Assembly: GCA_026627065.1 (NCBI GenBank)
Contig: JAPNUO010000004.1
Location: 189,495-253,494 of the forward strand
DNA: 64,000 bases
DNA from: Bacillota bacterium
GTDB taxonomy: Bacteria > Bacillota > Sulfobacillia > Sulfobacillales > Sulfobacillaceae
Direction of reading: 5' to 3'
Below are positions 9,043-18,213 of this stretch, one piece after another. Each line of letters starts with the position of its first letter. Position 1 is the first letter of the stretch. The translations under genes and the position numbers were made by a program. The notes under the pieces are model-generated. The model worked only from the letters and a program-made list of their open reading frames with translations. It was not told the origin of the DNA and made no database searches.

Positions 9043-9574
9043 GCTGTCAACCTCCCTGCTGTTTTTGTCACGGACGACGGTCGCTGCGGGACGCGCACAA
9101 GCCTTCCCGCGCGCAACTTTACTGCGCGAGCCCTGCCGTCAATCGCATTGAACGCGTTGCCGTGATCGCTGACGCCTCGGCGTATGCTGGCTGTTCGCCA
9201 CGAGAACACTGTCCTCAAAAGACAGAACCTCTGGCAACCGACGCGAAGCTTCCCTCCCCTCTTCTTGGATGTCCGCATGGATATGTACGTACCATTCGTG
9301 AAGCGACACGCGATTCCTTTTTTCTCTAGACTAAACGTAACCGGATGGCAAAGGTTACCCAAAAACCATGGAGGTTGCCGCGTTTCAGGGAAACTTTAGC
9401 TCCGTAATCCGGTGCCGCAGAGCAATGTGGAGAGTCCGCGCGCGGTCTGAAGGCGATTCGCCCTAGGTTTTGGTGAAGCAGGCGCCATTCTTTGTTATCA
9501 TGAAAGCGTAGCGCAACCGCAAGTGAGCAAAGAAAGCCACTGGCAAGGCAAGTTGCGCGAAGAGGGGGATACCC
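9043..9574. other. Intergenic region with a folded inverted-repeat element
   Basis: No convincing gene lies in these 532 bases. On the plus strand ACCGGAT (about 9340-9346) can pair with ATCCGGT (about 9405-9411). The enclosed sequence can form GGCAA/TTGCC and GGGAAAC-type substems. This could be an RNA leader for the secreted hydrolase (minus strand) or for the small gene at 9575. It does not match the cyclic-di-GMP, cyclic-di-AMP, SAM, TPP or cobalamin riboswitch cores I know. A weak promoter-like pair, TTGGTG (9470-9475) and TGTTAT (9493-9498), precedes the small gene. Confidence 0.4.
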
Positions 9575-9940
9575 GTGGATGTCGCGACGATTGACCGAAC
9601 CTATGCTCAATTGCAGCAAGAATCGCAAAATGTGACGGAAGCGCTAAAGACGCTGGCGGACAAGCTCCAGAAGGCGGCCAATGCAGGCAACATGGAAGCC
9701 AAGGAATGGCTGCTGGATTTAAAGTCTTTAGCCTTAACGATTCAACAAGAACAAATGCAAATGCAGTCGCTGATGCAAGCCATTCACCAGACCGTGCAAA
9801 ATCAGGCGCCCCACTATCAATCCGTACAGGGGGGCGGCTTTTTTGGCAATTTCTTAGGGAGTGGATTTGGCCGCGCGATCGAAAACGGCATAGGGTTTGG
9901 CATTGGCGATGATCTGATAAATCATCTGTTTAGACTGTAG
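9575..9940 (+). CDS. Small hypothetical protein, glutamine-rich helix plus glycine-rich tail
   Basis: I do not recognise this 121-residue protein. Residues 1-80 look like a continuous amphipathic helix or coiled coil, very rich in Gln and Met (QQEQMQMQSLMQAIHQ). The C-terminal 40 residues are glycine- and phenylalanine-rich (GGGFFGNFLGSGFGRA), ending in a hydrophobic LINHLF. There is no signal peptide or obvious catalytic motif. The GTG start follows AGAGGGGGA at suitable spacing, and codon use resembles the neighbours, so it is probably a real gene. It lies at the left edge of the degraded accessory patch. A structural or surface-associated role is possible but unproven. Confidence 0.6.
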   Translation: MDVATIDRTYAQLQQESQNVTEALKTLADKLQKAANAGNMEAKEWLLDLKSLALTIQQEQMQMQSLMQAIHQTVQNQAPHYQSVQGGGFFGNFLGSGFGRAIENGIGFGIGDDLINHLFRL

Positions 9941-10129
9941 CGTGCCGTTTGGCATTCGCAGCGTTTGACCAAAGACTTGGGGGGCGCACGCTCCGCGCTT
10001 CAACGCTGGGGATCAGGCGCGAAGGCGGATTGTGTGTGCTGGTAACCTTCGTCCCATAGCAGCGGACGCAGCGAGGCGTGTCGGGGGCGCGGGGGAGCCC
10101 GGCCGGGAACTCCGGCGAGGATTAGGGGG

Positions 10130-10320
10130 ACGCGGCCCACTGCACGGTTTCCGCGCGATGGGGACCTACCATGGCGGCCGGGATCACGCGCGGATGTTGC
10201 TCAGGCATTCGGTCAACTTCAGCAACCGTGGGGTGCGGCGGGCATGACCAAAGTCGGCGTTGCCCGCTTCGGTGAGAGTCCACAGCGTGGCTGTCCCTTC
10301 CTCCTCGGCCCGGTTGCCGT
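10130..10320 (-). pseudogene. IS4-family (Tn5-like) transposase N-terminal fragment, frameshifted
   Basis: Read on the minus strand, one frame gives LWTLTEAGNADFGHARRTPR followed by LLKLTECLSNI. This resembles the N-terminal DNA-binding part of Tn5-like IS4 transposases, whose consensus is F/LGDxRRTxRLxxL. After a stop, a second frame continues with IPAAMVGPHRAETVQWA, resembling the usual IPxAxGGxxxAxxAYRF continuation. The shift of frame and the absence of any catalytic DDE region show a dead remnant. The assignment rests on short motifs and is tentative. Confidence 0.5.
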
Positions 10321-10400
10321 TTCGAGCATTAAGTCCGGGCGCGTCTTTCGGGGCAACCGAGGGTTGAGAACGGCCCCTGATGGACGCACGCGTATCTGGG

Positions 10401-10772
10401 GCCCAGCATGGCAACAAACTCGGCCAGGCTGGGCGCTGGATATCGCTCGCGGACGGCTTACAGGTCTTCGTCGCCGGTGACGAGCCAATTCGATTTGCCC
10501 GCGATGCTCGTCAGCGTGGCCGCGGTGGGTAGGGGACACGCCACCCACAGGGAAGACGTGGCCTCCGCGGTGCGAAACTTGTGTAACCAGGACTTTAACT
10601 GGCGTAGCGACACCCCGTGAGCCCGTGCCCACATGGGTTGGCTGAGCCCGTTCGCTTGATAGTCCGCCACCCGTTGCGCCCAGAGTGCCTCGTGGGCTGC
10701 CCGTTCGGCTTGCGTCATCGTGATCTCCGCTCCTTTTCCGCATTGGGGAGCATGATCGATCACGAGGTTCAC
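10401..10772 (-). pseudogene. PIN-domain toxin gene interrupted by an IS66 accessory-ORF remnant
   Basis: A 104-codon minus-strand frame (10772-10458) is a mosaic. It opens with MNLVIDHA, like the first strand of a PIN nuclease (xVVxDTN). It then switches to a helix-turn-helix protein, MTQAERAAHEALWAQRVADY through LSQPMWARAHGVSLRQLKSW, which resembles IS66 TnpA. It ends with TLTSIAGKSNWLVTGDEDL, a typical PIN C-terminal segment. After a TAA at 10458 the same frame continues as AVRERYPAPSLAEFVAML to about 10401, the expected end of a PIN protein. A PIN gene therefore seems to have been split by an IS66 fragment and then to have gained a stop codon. The internal TnpA-like ORF has its own ATG at 10718 with GGAG upstream. 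Confidence 0.65.
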
Positions 10773-10880
10773 CGGCGGTAGGTGGGAACTATTTGACGCT
10801 TACGTCGCCGGGGCCAGTCGGCGCCGGCAAAGACCCCAGGACAAACAGCGCATGCATCCGGGAAGGATCGGGAACGCGGT

Positions 10881-11210
10881 CTAACGCCAAACGTCGGGAA
10901 ACCACTCGGGCAGAGCCTCGGGTGGTACAGTCCGCCGCGGGCCGCCCCACCGCGGTGAAGCCTCGGGCGTGCCCAGGAGGATCAGCGTCCAAAAAGCGGC
11001 CATGGGCGGCGGGAGCAAATCGCGATGCGCCGGCTGGGCAATCCAGGCCGCAAGGGTGTCCCACCCATACACGCTAAACAGCCAATCCCAGTCGTCGAGG
11101 GAACCCTCCGCCAGCACGGTGGGAATGATGATCGCGGCATGGCGATCGGTGTCTAGCCGGTCCGCATGATACCGGTAAAAGAGGCGTTGAATCACGGGAG
11201 GCAAACTCAT
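10881..11210 (-). CDS. DUF6922-like protein, partner of an AbiEii-type gene (putative antitoxin)
   Basis: The 109-residue protein (MSLPPVIQRLFYRYHADRLD at its start) resembles DUF6922-type proteins: a short helical protein with a conserved IxRLFxRYxxxxLDxxRHxxxII and a W-rich DDWDWLFSVYGW core. Such proteins are often encoded next to AbiEii/AbiGii nucleotidyltransferase toxins. The ATG at 11210 overlaps the original TGA of the upstream toxin frame as ATGA (stop at 11207-11209), so the two were once translationally coupled. The toxin frame is now cut by an earlier stop, while this gene remains open. An antitoxin role is inferred from context only. Confidence 0.6.
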   Translation of the reverse strand: MSLPPVIQRLFYRYHADRLDTDRHAAIIIPTVLAEGSLDDWDWLFSVYGWDTLAAWIAQPAHRDLLPPPMAAFWTLILLGTPEASPRWGGPRRTVPPEALPEWFPDVWR

Positions 11211-11890
11211 AGCCGGGGCCCTCGCGGCCGCGGCGGTTCCTGCCGAAAGCGCCGCACAGACCAATCACGAACCATCTGAGCCAGGTCGGCAGCCACGGCG
11301 TCAAACGAGGTCGGGTTCACTCAAAGGGATAACGCGGTGTCCCGGTCGGGGAGGTCCGCGGTATACGTCAGTTGTTGGAGAAACAATCGCGGTGAGAATG
11401 CGTCGTGATACGTTTCGTGAGCCCACGTGAGCAGATCATCCAGACTCGCGATGCCCCGCATTAGAATGGCATGCAAATCCAAATAATCCCGGGCTTGAGC
11501 GCGGCGCCCCACGGTATAGGCTTTTTGCACGGCAATATCCCGCGCATCGGCGACGGCCAAGCCGCGCCAAGGCTGAAAGGGGAAGCGATGGGGGAACGGA
11601 TACGCCAAAAAGGTCACCGATACCCCGTCAAGCCGCCATTGAATTTGGTCCGCGGTCTTGAGCTCCCAGTCGACCGTCTGAAAACGGGACAAAATCTGGT
11701 CCAGATCCCGGAGAGCGGGAAGCCGCGCTTGGGGAACCGGCGTAAAGAAATCCAGATCGCGAGATTGCCGATGGCCGAGATGCAACGCCAACGCGGTGTC
11801 ACCGGCCAAATAAAACTGGTCCATGGCTCGCCACGGGGCTAAAAGCTGGGCCACGGCCGCGGTTCCCTGGGGCAGCATGGCTTCGTACAC
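11207..11890 (-). pseudogene. AbiEii/AbiGii-type nucleotidyltransferase toxin, interrupted by an in-frame TGA
   Basis: The open part (11890-11321, 189 codons) has the AbiEii signature FYLAGDTALALHLGHRQSRD followed by LDFF, the nucleotidyltransferase G-x-D-x-D-like core, and KAYTVGRRAQARDYLDL. These proteins transfer nucleotides to tRNA acceptor ends in known systems. The frame stops at TGA 11321-11323, but reading through gives NPTSFDAVAADLAQMVRDW and more. It ends at TGA 11207-11209, which overlaps the ATG of the DUF6922-like gene. That gives about 227 residues, the usual family length. The gene was therefore probably complete and was cut by a single nonsense change. The GTG start has AAGGAG upstream. 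The truncated protein keeps its catalytic core and might retain activity. Confidence 0.75.
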
Positions 11891-12179
11891 GACCCTCGCT
11901 CCTTCCTACCAGTATAATATCCGACGAGGAGGATCGCCGGAGCCAGCTGGCGCCGGCGGCATCGGCTCTCCCAGGCCAACTCACGGGATCATAGCCTGGA
12001 CTAACTCACGGAAGCGAACGCCGCATCCGGTGGGATCGCCTCCAAGGCCGACGCCATCACCCGCACTCGTTGCACAACCTCCATGGCCACGGCGCGTACC
12101 TGCTCGGAAGGGCCTGCGCCCAATGACCGACATAGGGGAGTGAATACGCGGTGGTGGACTTATGTCAATAAATTCGACG

Positions 12180-13421
12180 ACGAAAATTCGGGGATTCCCT
12201 CCTTCTGAGATCGGAAAGCGGCAGGGCCTGGCTCCGTCTTCAGCCCCCGCTGCCCGGAGGCTCATGCCTGCGGCCAGGCACGCCGCGGGGGTGCGGTAGC
12301 CCAAGGCACTGTGGACGCGCTGGCAGTTGTAAAAGATCTCGATGTAGGAAAAGATGGCCGACGTTGCCTTGTCCCGGGTCTGCCACGGGTGCTGATAGAG
12401 TCGTGCTTTCTTTAAAAGACTGTGCCACGATTCGATGCACGCATTCTCGTAACAGTTCCCGCACGGCTCAAACTGGCCTGCATGCCGTCATAGCGCAAGC
12501 GGGCTGGGTCAGCCGCACTGGGGTCTTGTCTGCCGCGGTCAGAATGATGAATCACCCCCTGCGGCGGCCGATAGCGCCGCACCGCCTGGTCTCAGGCACG
12601 GATGGTGAGGGCGTCCGTCATCCGGTCGTCGAGTGCCCAGCCGACAATGGCGCGGCTGTAGAGATCCTCAATGGTGGCTCAAGACAGCCAGCCTTCGGTC
12701 GTCCGGCAATCCGTGATGTCCGCCATCCAGACCTGATGGGGACGGTCTGCCGTGAATTGTTGATTCAGCCGATTGGGGAGGTCCACCGGGACCGACATGG
12801 CCGCCTTCGCAGGCCGACGCCGCCAGACACACGACCGCAGGCCTCAGGACGCCATGAGGCGGGCCACGGTTTTTTGCGCGATGACTTCACCTTGTTGACG
12901 CAGCACCGCGGTGATTTTGGGCCGGCCCTAGCGCCCGTGATGGGCCGCAAAAATCTGTGGGATTTGGGCAGCGCGCGTGGCGCCGCCATGGATCATCGCC
13001 GCTCCGGGAGACAGGCAGGACTTGACACCTCGTCGTGATCCGGCAGGGGGAGCGGCGTGCATGAATGAACGCCAATGTGACTTCCGGCCGTTGGCGACGC
13101 GGCGCACCGCTTTTTTTAGGATCGCATGCTCTTCTTCCAAATCGCGAATCCGGCGCTCCCAATCACGCGCCGCTTGCTCGGCCGGGCGCAACCGCCCCGA
13201 CCCGACAAACGGCTGCTCCGGATGCTGGTCCAGGGCATGCACCCAGTCATGCAGGGGATTTTCGGGCACGCCCAATTCCCGCGCGACCGAGGCCACGCCG
13301 CGGTGGCCTTCCCGAACCCAGCGCACCGCTTGCTCCTTAAACGCCACATCATACCGTCTGCCCATCACTTCTCACCTCATTCCTGATTCTCTCACATCCC
13401 CGGATTTGGGATGCTCATGAA
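12180..13421 (-). mobile_element. Degenerate IS3-family (IS150-like) insertion sequence
   Basis: The element holds an orfA/orfB-type transposase region on the minus strand. It is bounded by imperfect inverted repeats: near 12183-12199 (AATTCGGGGATT on plus) and near 13396-13411 (ATCCCCGGATTTGGGAT on plus), which match as ATCCCCGxATTT in opposite orientation. Its right edge abuts a truncated IS110-like frame, so it probably inserted into an older element. No clear target duplication is readable. Confidence 0.65.
12230..13368 (-). pseudogene. IS3-family transposase OrfA/OrfB, multiply inactivated
   Basis: OrfA is still open from ATG 13368: MGRRYDVAFKEQAVRWVREG, ARELGVPENPLHDWV and a leucine-zipper-like EEHAILKKAVRRV. 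OrfB is broken. Its pieces can be read in order: RQIFAAHHGR-like start, HQVWMADITDCRTTEGWLS then a TGA, IEDLYSRAIVGWALDDRMTD, another TGA after LTIRA, VIHHSDRG, a one-base loss before the expected GNCYENA, then ACIESWHSLLKKARLYQHPW and YNCQRVHSALGYRTPAA. The DDE landmarks (WxxDxT, HSDxG, NxxxExxxxxLK) are present, but two stops and a frameshift prevent translation. The copy cannot move unless complemented. Confidence 0.8.
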
Positions 13422-13431
13422 ATAGACTAAG

Positions 13432-13692
13432 ATGCAGGATGACTTCATCGAAGCGGCGGAGAGAGTCCGTGTGCGGGACCCGCAGTTCAACGCGTTTGAC
13501 GAGAAGACATCCCACGAAGCCACGCACCACGCACACAAGCGGGCGCTGGTCTTGACGGCACGAAAGTTGCTCGGTGTGGTCTACGGGATGCTGACCCGGG
13601 GCCCAATCGACGACGAAAGGCAGCTGATGCCGCAGTCAGGGGACAGACAACTGATTCCCCATTGTCTACCATCTCCTTTCTGGCAGGATTAG
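13432..13692 (+). pseudogene. IS110-like transposase C-terminal fragment
   Basis: An 86-codon plus-strand frame contains RVRDPQFNAFDEKTSHEATH followed by HAHKRALVLTARKLLGVVYG. This resembles the C-terminal Transposase_20 end of IS110-type transposases (xKAxxxxARKLxxxxyxxL). It has no N-terminal half. It begins right where the IS3 element ends, which suggests the IS3 copy cut off the rest. Beyond the motif the frame is not conserved-looking. Confidence 0.5.
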
Positions 13693-14139
13693 ATTGACAT
13701 GGCTCTTTTCGCCGATGACCCATTCCCTTCGGCTCTTAACATTGAACCGCGGGACTTTTATCATACGCGCCATTTGGCAAGAGAGCGTCCACACTAGTGG
13801 GGGGAAATTCGACTTCAGCCTCCTTGGCACGTGGGCGAGGCTCACTGACTCGGTCCGGTCGAGCCCGTGAGTTCCGGCCTGGAGTCACGTCGAAGTTTGG
13901 TCTGGCGAAAATGGCAATGACGCTCGTTGATGGCTGAAGCCTTTGTTGCGGGCTTCTGGTCTTGGCTTTGACTTCCGTCCCCCCGAATTATCCGCCCCAA
14001 AGTGGGCATAATTTCCAAAGGCAAGGTGAGCAACGCGCTCGCCATCATTTGGCGATATACCGCGAGAGAATTTGGCCACACTATCAGCGCGGGATGTACA
14101 CAAAGGCAATAATTCGCATCGCGGAAAGGAGGGTCGCCG
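13693..14139. other. Gene-free stretch upstream of lonB
   Basis: These 447 bases hold no frame with a recognisable product. A TTGACT (about 13968) and several TTGGC elements are present, but no convincingly spaced -10 follows, so the lonB promoter is not resolved. The base composition is more uneven than in the flanking genes, as expected next to IS remnants. Confidence 0.4.
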
Positions 14140-15831
14140 ATGACCTTTCAGAGCATCGTGACCTTCGTTCAATTCATCCTCATCGTGGTCATAGGGCTCT
14201 ACTTTTGGAATGCGCTGAAGTCCCAGCAAGGAGCCAAAGTGGCTGTCGACCGCGAGTCCAAGAAGGAGATCGATAAGCTGCGTCGGCTGCGAGCGATTCA
14301 TCTAAGCGAGCCCCTGGCGGAAAAGACGCGGCCTACCAGTTTTGACGAGATTGTGGGGCAGCAGGACGGCATTCGCGCTCTGAAAGCCGCGCTCTGTGGT
14401 CCCAATCCCCAGCATGTGATTATTTACGGGCCGCCTGGCGTCGGAAAAACCGCTGCTGCCCGCCTTGTCCTCGAGGAAGCAAAAAAGATGCCGTGGTCTC
14501 CCTTTCGATCTGATGCCAAATTTGTGGAACTAGATGCGACCACAGCGCGATTTGACGAACGCGGTATTGCCGACCCCTTGATCGGTTCCGTGCACGACCC
14601 GATTTACCAGGGGGCCGGTCCCATGGGTATGGCAGGGATTCCTCAACCGAAACCGGGGGCGGTAACGAAGGCGCACGGCGGGGTGCTGTTTATCGACGAG
14701 ATTGGCGAGCTTCATCCGATTCAGATGAACAAACTCCTAAAGGTCTTGGAGGATCGCAAAGTCTTTCTGGAGTCGGCGTATTACAACGCGGAAGACCAAA
14801 ACATTCCCTTACACATTCAAGACATCTTTGAAAATGGGCTGCCGGCAGATTTTCGGTTAGTGGGTGCGACGACCCGCCAGCCTCATGAAATTCCTCCGGC
14901 GATTCGCTCGCGGTGCCTGGAAATTTACTTTCGCGCGCTCCTCCCGGACGAGGTTCAAAGCATCGCCGAAAATGCTGCGCGCCGCATGGGGATCAATATT
15001 GAAGCCGGCGCGCTGGAGGTCATTAAGCGTTACGCGACCAACGGACGGGAAGCCGTGAACATGATTCAGATTGCTGCTGGCGTCGCCATGACGGAGGAGC
15101 GGTCGGAAATCCGTCAAACCGATGTGGAGTGGGTGGTCAATTCGGGACAGTACAATCCCCGGCCGGAAAAAAAGGTGGCGGACCGTCCCTTGGTTGGTAT
15201 GGTGAACGGGCTGGCGGTTTACGGGCCAAATCTCGGGACTATTCTCGAGGTGGAGGCGGTGGCGCGCCCGGTTCCGACCGGGACGGGGCGGATTTACGTC
15301 ACCGGTGTGGTGGACGAAGAGGAGATTGGCAGCCACGGCCGGACCATTCGACGCAAATCGATGGCGAGAAGCTCGGTGGAAAACGTGCTGACGGTGCTGC
15401 ACAATGTGCTGCGCTTGAACACGCAGGATTTCGACCTGCACGTCAATTTCCCCGGCGGGGTTCCTCTTGATGGGCCCTCCGCCGGCGTGAGCATCGCCAC
15501 CGCGTTGTATTCAGCCATGACGGAGCGCCCCGTGGACAATCGGTTGGCGATGACCGGCGAACTTTCCATTCGGGGTCAAGTCAGGCCCGTTGGAGGGGTG
15601 GTAGCCAAGGTCGAAGCAGCACGGCAAGCCGGCTGTCACCGGGTGCTCATTCCCCGAGAAAATTGGCAAGACATGTTTCGCACGCTCCCCATCGAGGTGA
15701 TTGCCGTGGATTCTTTGACGGAAGTGATCGAGTATGCCGTGATGGCGAAACCAGTCAGCGAGCAAGCGGGCCAGCCCGTCATGGAAGCGCCGCTGTTGTC
15801 GGCGAGTCCCGGAGGTCCGCCAGCACGGTAG
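14140..15831 (+). CDS. lonB: Membrane-anchored ATP-dependent protease LonB
   Basis: LonB is a Lon-type protease that in Bacillus is made in the developing spore. The 563-residue protein starts with one transmembrane helix (about residues 5-23, VTFVQFILIVVIGLYFW). It then has an AAA+ module with Walker A GPPGVGKT (97-104) and the Walker B segment VLFIDEIGEL. The C-terminal peptidase domain carries the Ser-Lys dyad: Ser in DGPSAGVS (about 447) and Lys in GVVAKVEAA (about 490). The ATG follows AAGGAGG at ideal spacing. It precedes lon and ysxC as in B. subtilis. A terminator hairpin separates it from lon. Confidence 0.95.
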   Translation: MTFQSIVTFVQFILIVVIGLYFWNALKSQQGAKVAVDRESKKEIDKLRRLRAIHLSEPLAEKTRPTSFDEIVGQQDGIRALKAALCGPNPQHVIIYGPPGVGKTAAARLVLEEAKKMPWSPFRSDAKFVELDATTARFDERGIADPLIGSVHDPIYQGAGPMGMAGIPQPKPGAVTKAHGGVLFIDEIGELHPIQMNKLLKVLEDRKVFLESAYYNAEDQNIPLHIQDIFENGLPADFRLVGATTRQPHEIPPAIRSRCLEIYFRALLPDEVQSIAENAARRMGINIEAGALEVIKRYATNGREAVNMIQIAAGVAMTEERSEIRQTDVEWVVNSGQYNPRPEKKVADRPLVGMVNGLAVYGPNLGTILEVEAVARPVPTGTGRIYVTGVVDEEEIGSHGRTIRRKSMARSSVENVLTVLHNVLRLNTQDFDLHVNFPGGVPLDGPSAGVSIATALYSAMTERPVDNRLAMTGELSIRGQVRPVGGVVAKVEAARQAGCHRVLIPRENWQDMFRTLPIEVIAVDSLTEVIEYAVMAKPVSEQAGQPVMEAPLLSASPGGPPAR

Positions 15832-15840
15832 TCAGAGTCC

Positions 15841-15868
15841 AAGGGGCGGCAGGAAGCGCCCCTTTTTT
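15841..15868 (+). terminator. Terminator between lonB and lon
   Basis: AAGGGGCG (15841-15848) pairs with CGCCCCTT (15857-15864) around an 8-base loop and runs into TTTT. It sits 10 bases after the lonB stop, so lon is either read through at reduced level or has its own promoter in the following 35 bases, where TAATAT (15882-15887) is the only -10-like hexamer. Confidence 0.8.
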
Positions 15869-15903
15869 CAGTGCAGTTTGGTAATATGATGCGGGAGGCG
15901 AAC

Positions 15904-18213
15904 ATGATGGAACTACCGTTATTACCTCTGCGTGGCGTGTTAGTGTTTCCGTCGATGGTCGTGCCTCTGGAAATTGGACGCAAAAAGAGCCTCAACGCCT
16001 TAGAGCGTGCCATGCTGGCTGATCGTTTGCTCGTCTTTGTGGCACAAAAGGACACGCGGCTGGATGATCCCGGAATCGATGATCTCTACCGCGTGGGCGT
16101 GATCGCGGAAATCAAGCAAGTCTTGAAGATGCCGCAAGGCGGCTCGAAAGTGGTGGTGGAAGGTCGGGCGCGGTGCCGCATTCTCTCCCTCAACGACCTG
16201 GGCGAAGGATTTAGCGCCGAGGTGGAGGAAGTGCCCGACACCGTGACGATGACTGATGAATTGGAAGCGCTAATGCGCACTGCAGTGGACTTATTCGAAG
16301 TGTATATTAAGAACTCTCGCAAGATGCTGGGCGAGGCGACCATTGCCGTCAACATTGACGATCCTTCGCGGTTGTCCGATACCATTGCGGCCAATCTCGA
16401 TATTCGCACCCAAGAAAAGCAAGAAGTCTTAGAAGCCTTTGACGTCACCGAGCGGCTGACCCGCGTGTCCGACATTTTGTCGCGACAAATTGAGCTGCTC
16501 GAAATTGAAAAGCGCATCTCCGGGCGCGTGCGCCGGCAAATGGAACGAACTCAACGCGAGTATTATTTGCGTGAGCAACTGAAAGCGATTCAGCGGGAAC
16601 TCGGAGAGAGCGACGAAGGCGAAAGCGAAATTCAAGAATTGCGGCGGCGTCTGGAGGGCATGGCAGACCTACCGCAAGCCATTCATGACAAAATTGAGCG
16701 GGAAATCAACCGGTTGCACAAGATGTCGCCCATGTCCGCCGAGGCTGTGGTAGTGCGCACCTACTTGGACTGGCTTCTGGACTTGCCGTGGACCGTGAAA
16801 AGCGAGACGGCCGTTCAGCTTTCGGAGGCGGAAGCCATCTTGGAAGCCGAGCATTTTGGCCTGACGCCCGTCAAGGAACGCATTCTCGAATATTTAGCCG
16901 TGCAGTCGCTGGCCCGTGATTTGAAGAGCCCCATCCTCTGTCTGGTGGGTCCGCCCGGCGTCGGAAAGACGTCGCTCGCGCGATCCATCGCCCGAGCGAC
17001 GGGCCGTCGCTTTGTCCGCATCTCGCTTGGCGGCGTGCGCGATGAAGCCGAGATCCGCGGGCACCGGCGCACCTATGTGGGCGCAATGCCCGGACGCATC
17101 ATTCAGGGGATTCGACAAGCGGGCACCAAAAATCCCTTGTTTCTCTTGGACGAGATCGACAAGATGGCCACCGATTTTCGGGGCGATCCTTCGGCTGCCC
17201 TCTTGGAGGTGCTGGATCCGGAGCAAAACCAGCACTTTTCCGATCACTATGTGGAACTCCCCTTCGATTTGTCCGAAGTCATGTTTATCACCACTGCCAA
17301 TGTGGCGCACTTAATTCCGCGCCCCCTCCTGGACCGGATGGAGACCATCAACATCCCGGGCTACACGGAGGAAGAAAAGCTACATATTGCGGAACGGTAC
17401 CTTTGGCCGCGCCAGGTCGAGCGCCACGGACTGACTTTTGACGCCATTCACCTGGGGCGGCGGGCGATGACGCAGGTCATTCGGGAGTACACGCGCGAAG
17501 CCGGGGTGCGTCAACTTGAGCGCGAGCTGGCCGCCCTCTGCCGGAAGGGCGCCAGGGAAATTGTGGAAGGGAAAAAGCGTCGGGTGCGCATTACCACGCA
17601 AAACCTTGCGCACTATCTGGGAAAATCCAAGGTGCGCCACCCCGCCGTCGAGACCGCAGCGGAAGTGGGCGTGGTCACCGGCCTGGCGGTGACGGACGTG
17701 GGCGGAGACATTATGGCTATTGAGGCGACAACCATGCCCGGCCAGGGGCGCCTGACGCTTACCGGCCAGCTGGGGGATGTCATGCAGGAATCGGCGCGGG
17801 CCGGTTATAGCTATATTCGCTCACATCGCGAGCATCTCGGCGTCGCCGAGGGATTTAACGAAAACACCGACCTGCACATCCACGTCCCGGAAGGGGCGAT
17901 TCCCAAAGACGGCCCATCCGCGGGCATCGCCATGGCCACGGCAATGATTTCTGCGTTGAGTGGAAAACCGGTGCGGCCGGATGTGGCGATGACGGGGGAG
18001 ATTACGTTACGAGGGCGCGTGCTGCCTGTGGGAGGCATCAAGGAAAAGGTGCTCGCAGCGCATCGGGCCGGGATCAAGGAAATCATTATTCCTGAAAAGA
18101 ATCGCCAAGATTTGGACGAGCTGCCTCCCAATATTCGCCGTCAGCTTCGCATTCATTTGGTGAATCAAATGGACGAAGTGCTTAAGGTGGCCCTGGAGAG
18201 TATGACCGCATGA
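15904..18213 (+). CDS. lon: ATP-dependent protease Lon (LonA)
   Basis: Lon degrades damaged and regulatory proteins in the cytoplasm. The 769-residue protein has the N-terminal substrate domain ([20 protein letters not shown]), a helical middle part, and an AAA+ module with Walker A GPPGVGKT near residue 350. The peptidase domain has Ser673 in [10 protein letters not shown] and Lys in [16 protein letters not shown] at 15893-15898 supports a start at ATG 15904 or the adjacent ATG 15907. A longer frame from 15871 overlaps the terminator and is less likely. The stop overlaps the ysxC start as ATGA, so the two are coupled. Confidence 0.95.
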   Translation: MMELPLLPLRGVLVFPSMVVPLEIGRKKSLNALERAMLADRLLVFVAQKDTRLDDPGIDDLYRVGVIAEIKQVLKMPQGGSKVVVEGRARCRILSLNDLGEGFSAEVEEVPDTVTMTDELEALMRTAVDLFEVYIKNSRKMLGEATIAVNIDDPSRLSDTIAANLDIRTQEKQEVLEAFDVTERLTRVSDILSRQIELLEIEKRISGRVRRQMERTQREYYLREQLKAIQRELGESDEGESEIQELRRRLEGMADLPQAIHDKIEREINRLHKMSPMSAEAVVVRTYLDWLLDLPWTVKSETAVQLSEAEAILEAEHFGLTPVKERILEYLAVQSLARDLKSPILCLVGPPGVGKTSLARSIARATGRRFVRISLGGVRDEAEIRGHRRTYVGAMPGRIIQGIRQAGTKNPLFLLDEIDKMATDFRGDPSAALLEVLDPEQNQHFSDHYVELPFDLSEVMFITTANVAHLIPRPLLDRMETINIPGYTEEEKLHIAERYLWPRQVERHGLTFDAIHLGRRAMTQVIREYTREAGVRQLERELAALCRKGAREIVEGKKRRVRITTQNLAHYLGKSKVRHPAVETAAEVGVVTGLAVTDVGGDIMAIEATTMPGQGRLTLTGQLGDVMQESARAGYSYIRSHREHLGVAEGFNENTDLHIHVPEGAIPKDGPSAGIAMATAMISALSGKPVRPDVAMTGEITLRGRVLPVGGIKEKVLAAHRAGIKEIIIPEKNRQDLDELPPNIRRQLRIHLVNQMDEVLKVALESMTA

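Noticed and set aside
9340..9412. Cyclic-di-GMP or cyclic-di-AMP riboswitch
   Set aside because: GGCAA/TTGCC pairing looked suggestive, but the enclosed sequence is too short and the conserved GACGCAAAGC and other core strings are absent.
12364..13038. 224-codon plus-strand frame in the IS3 region
   Set aside because: It is antisense to readable transposase pieces and has no recognisable product.
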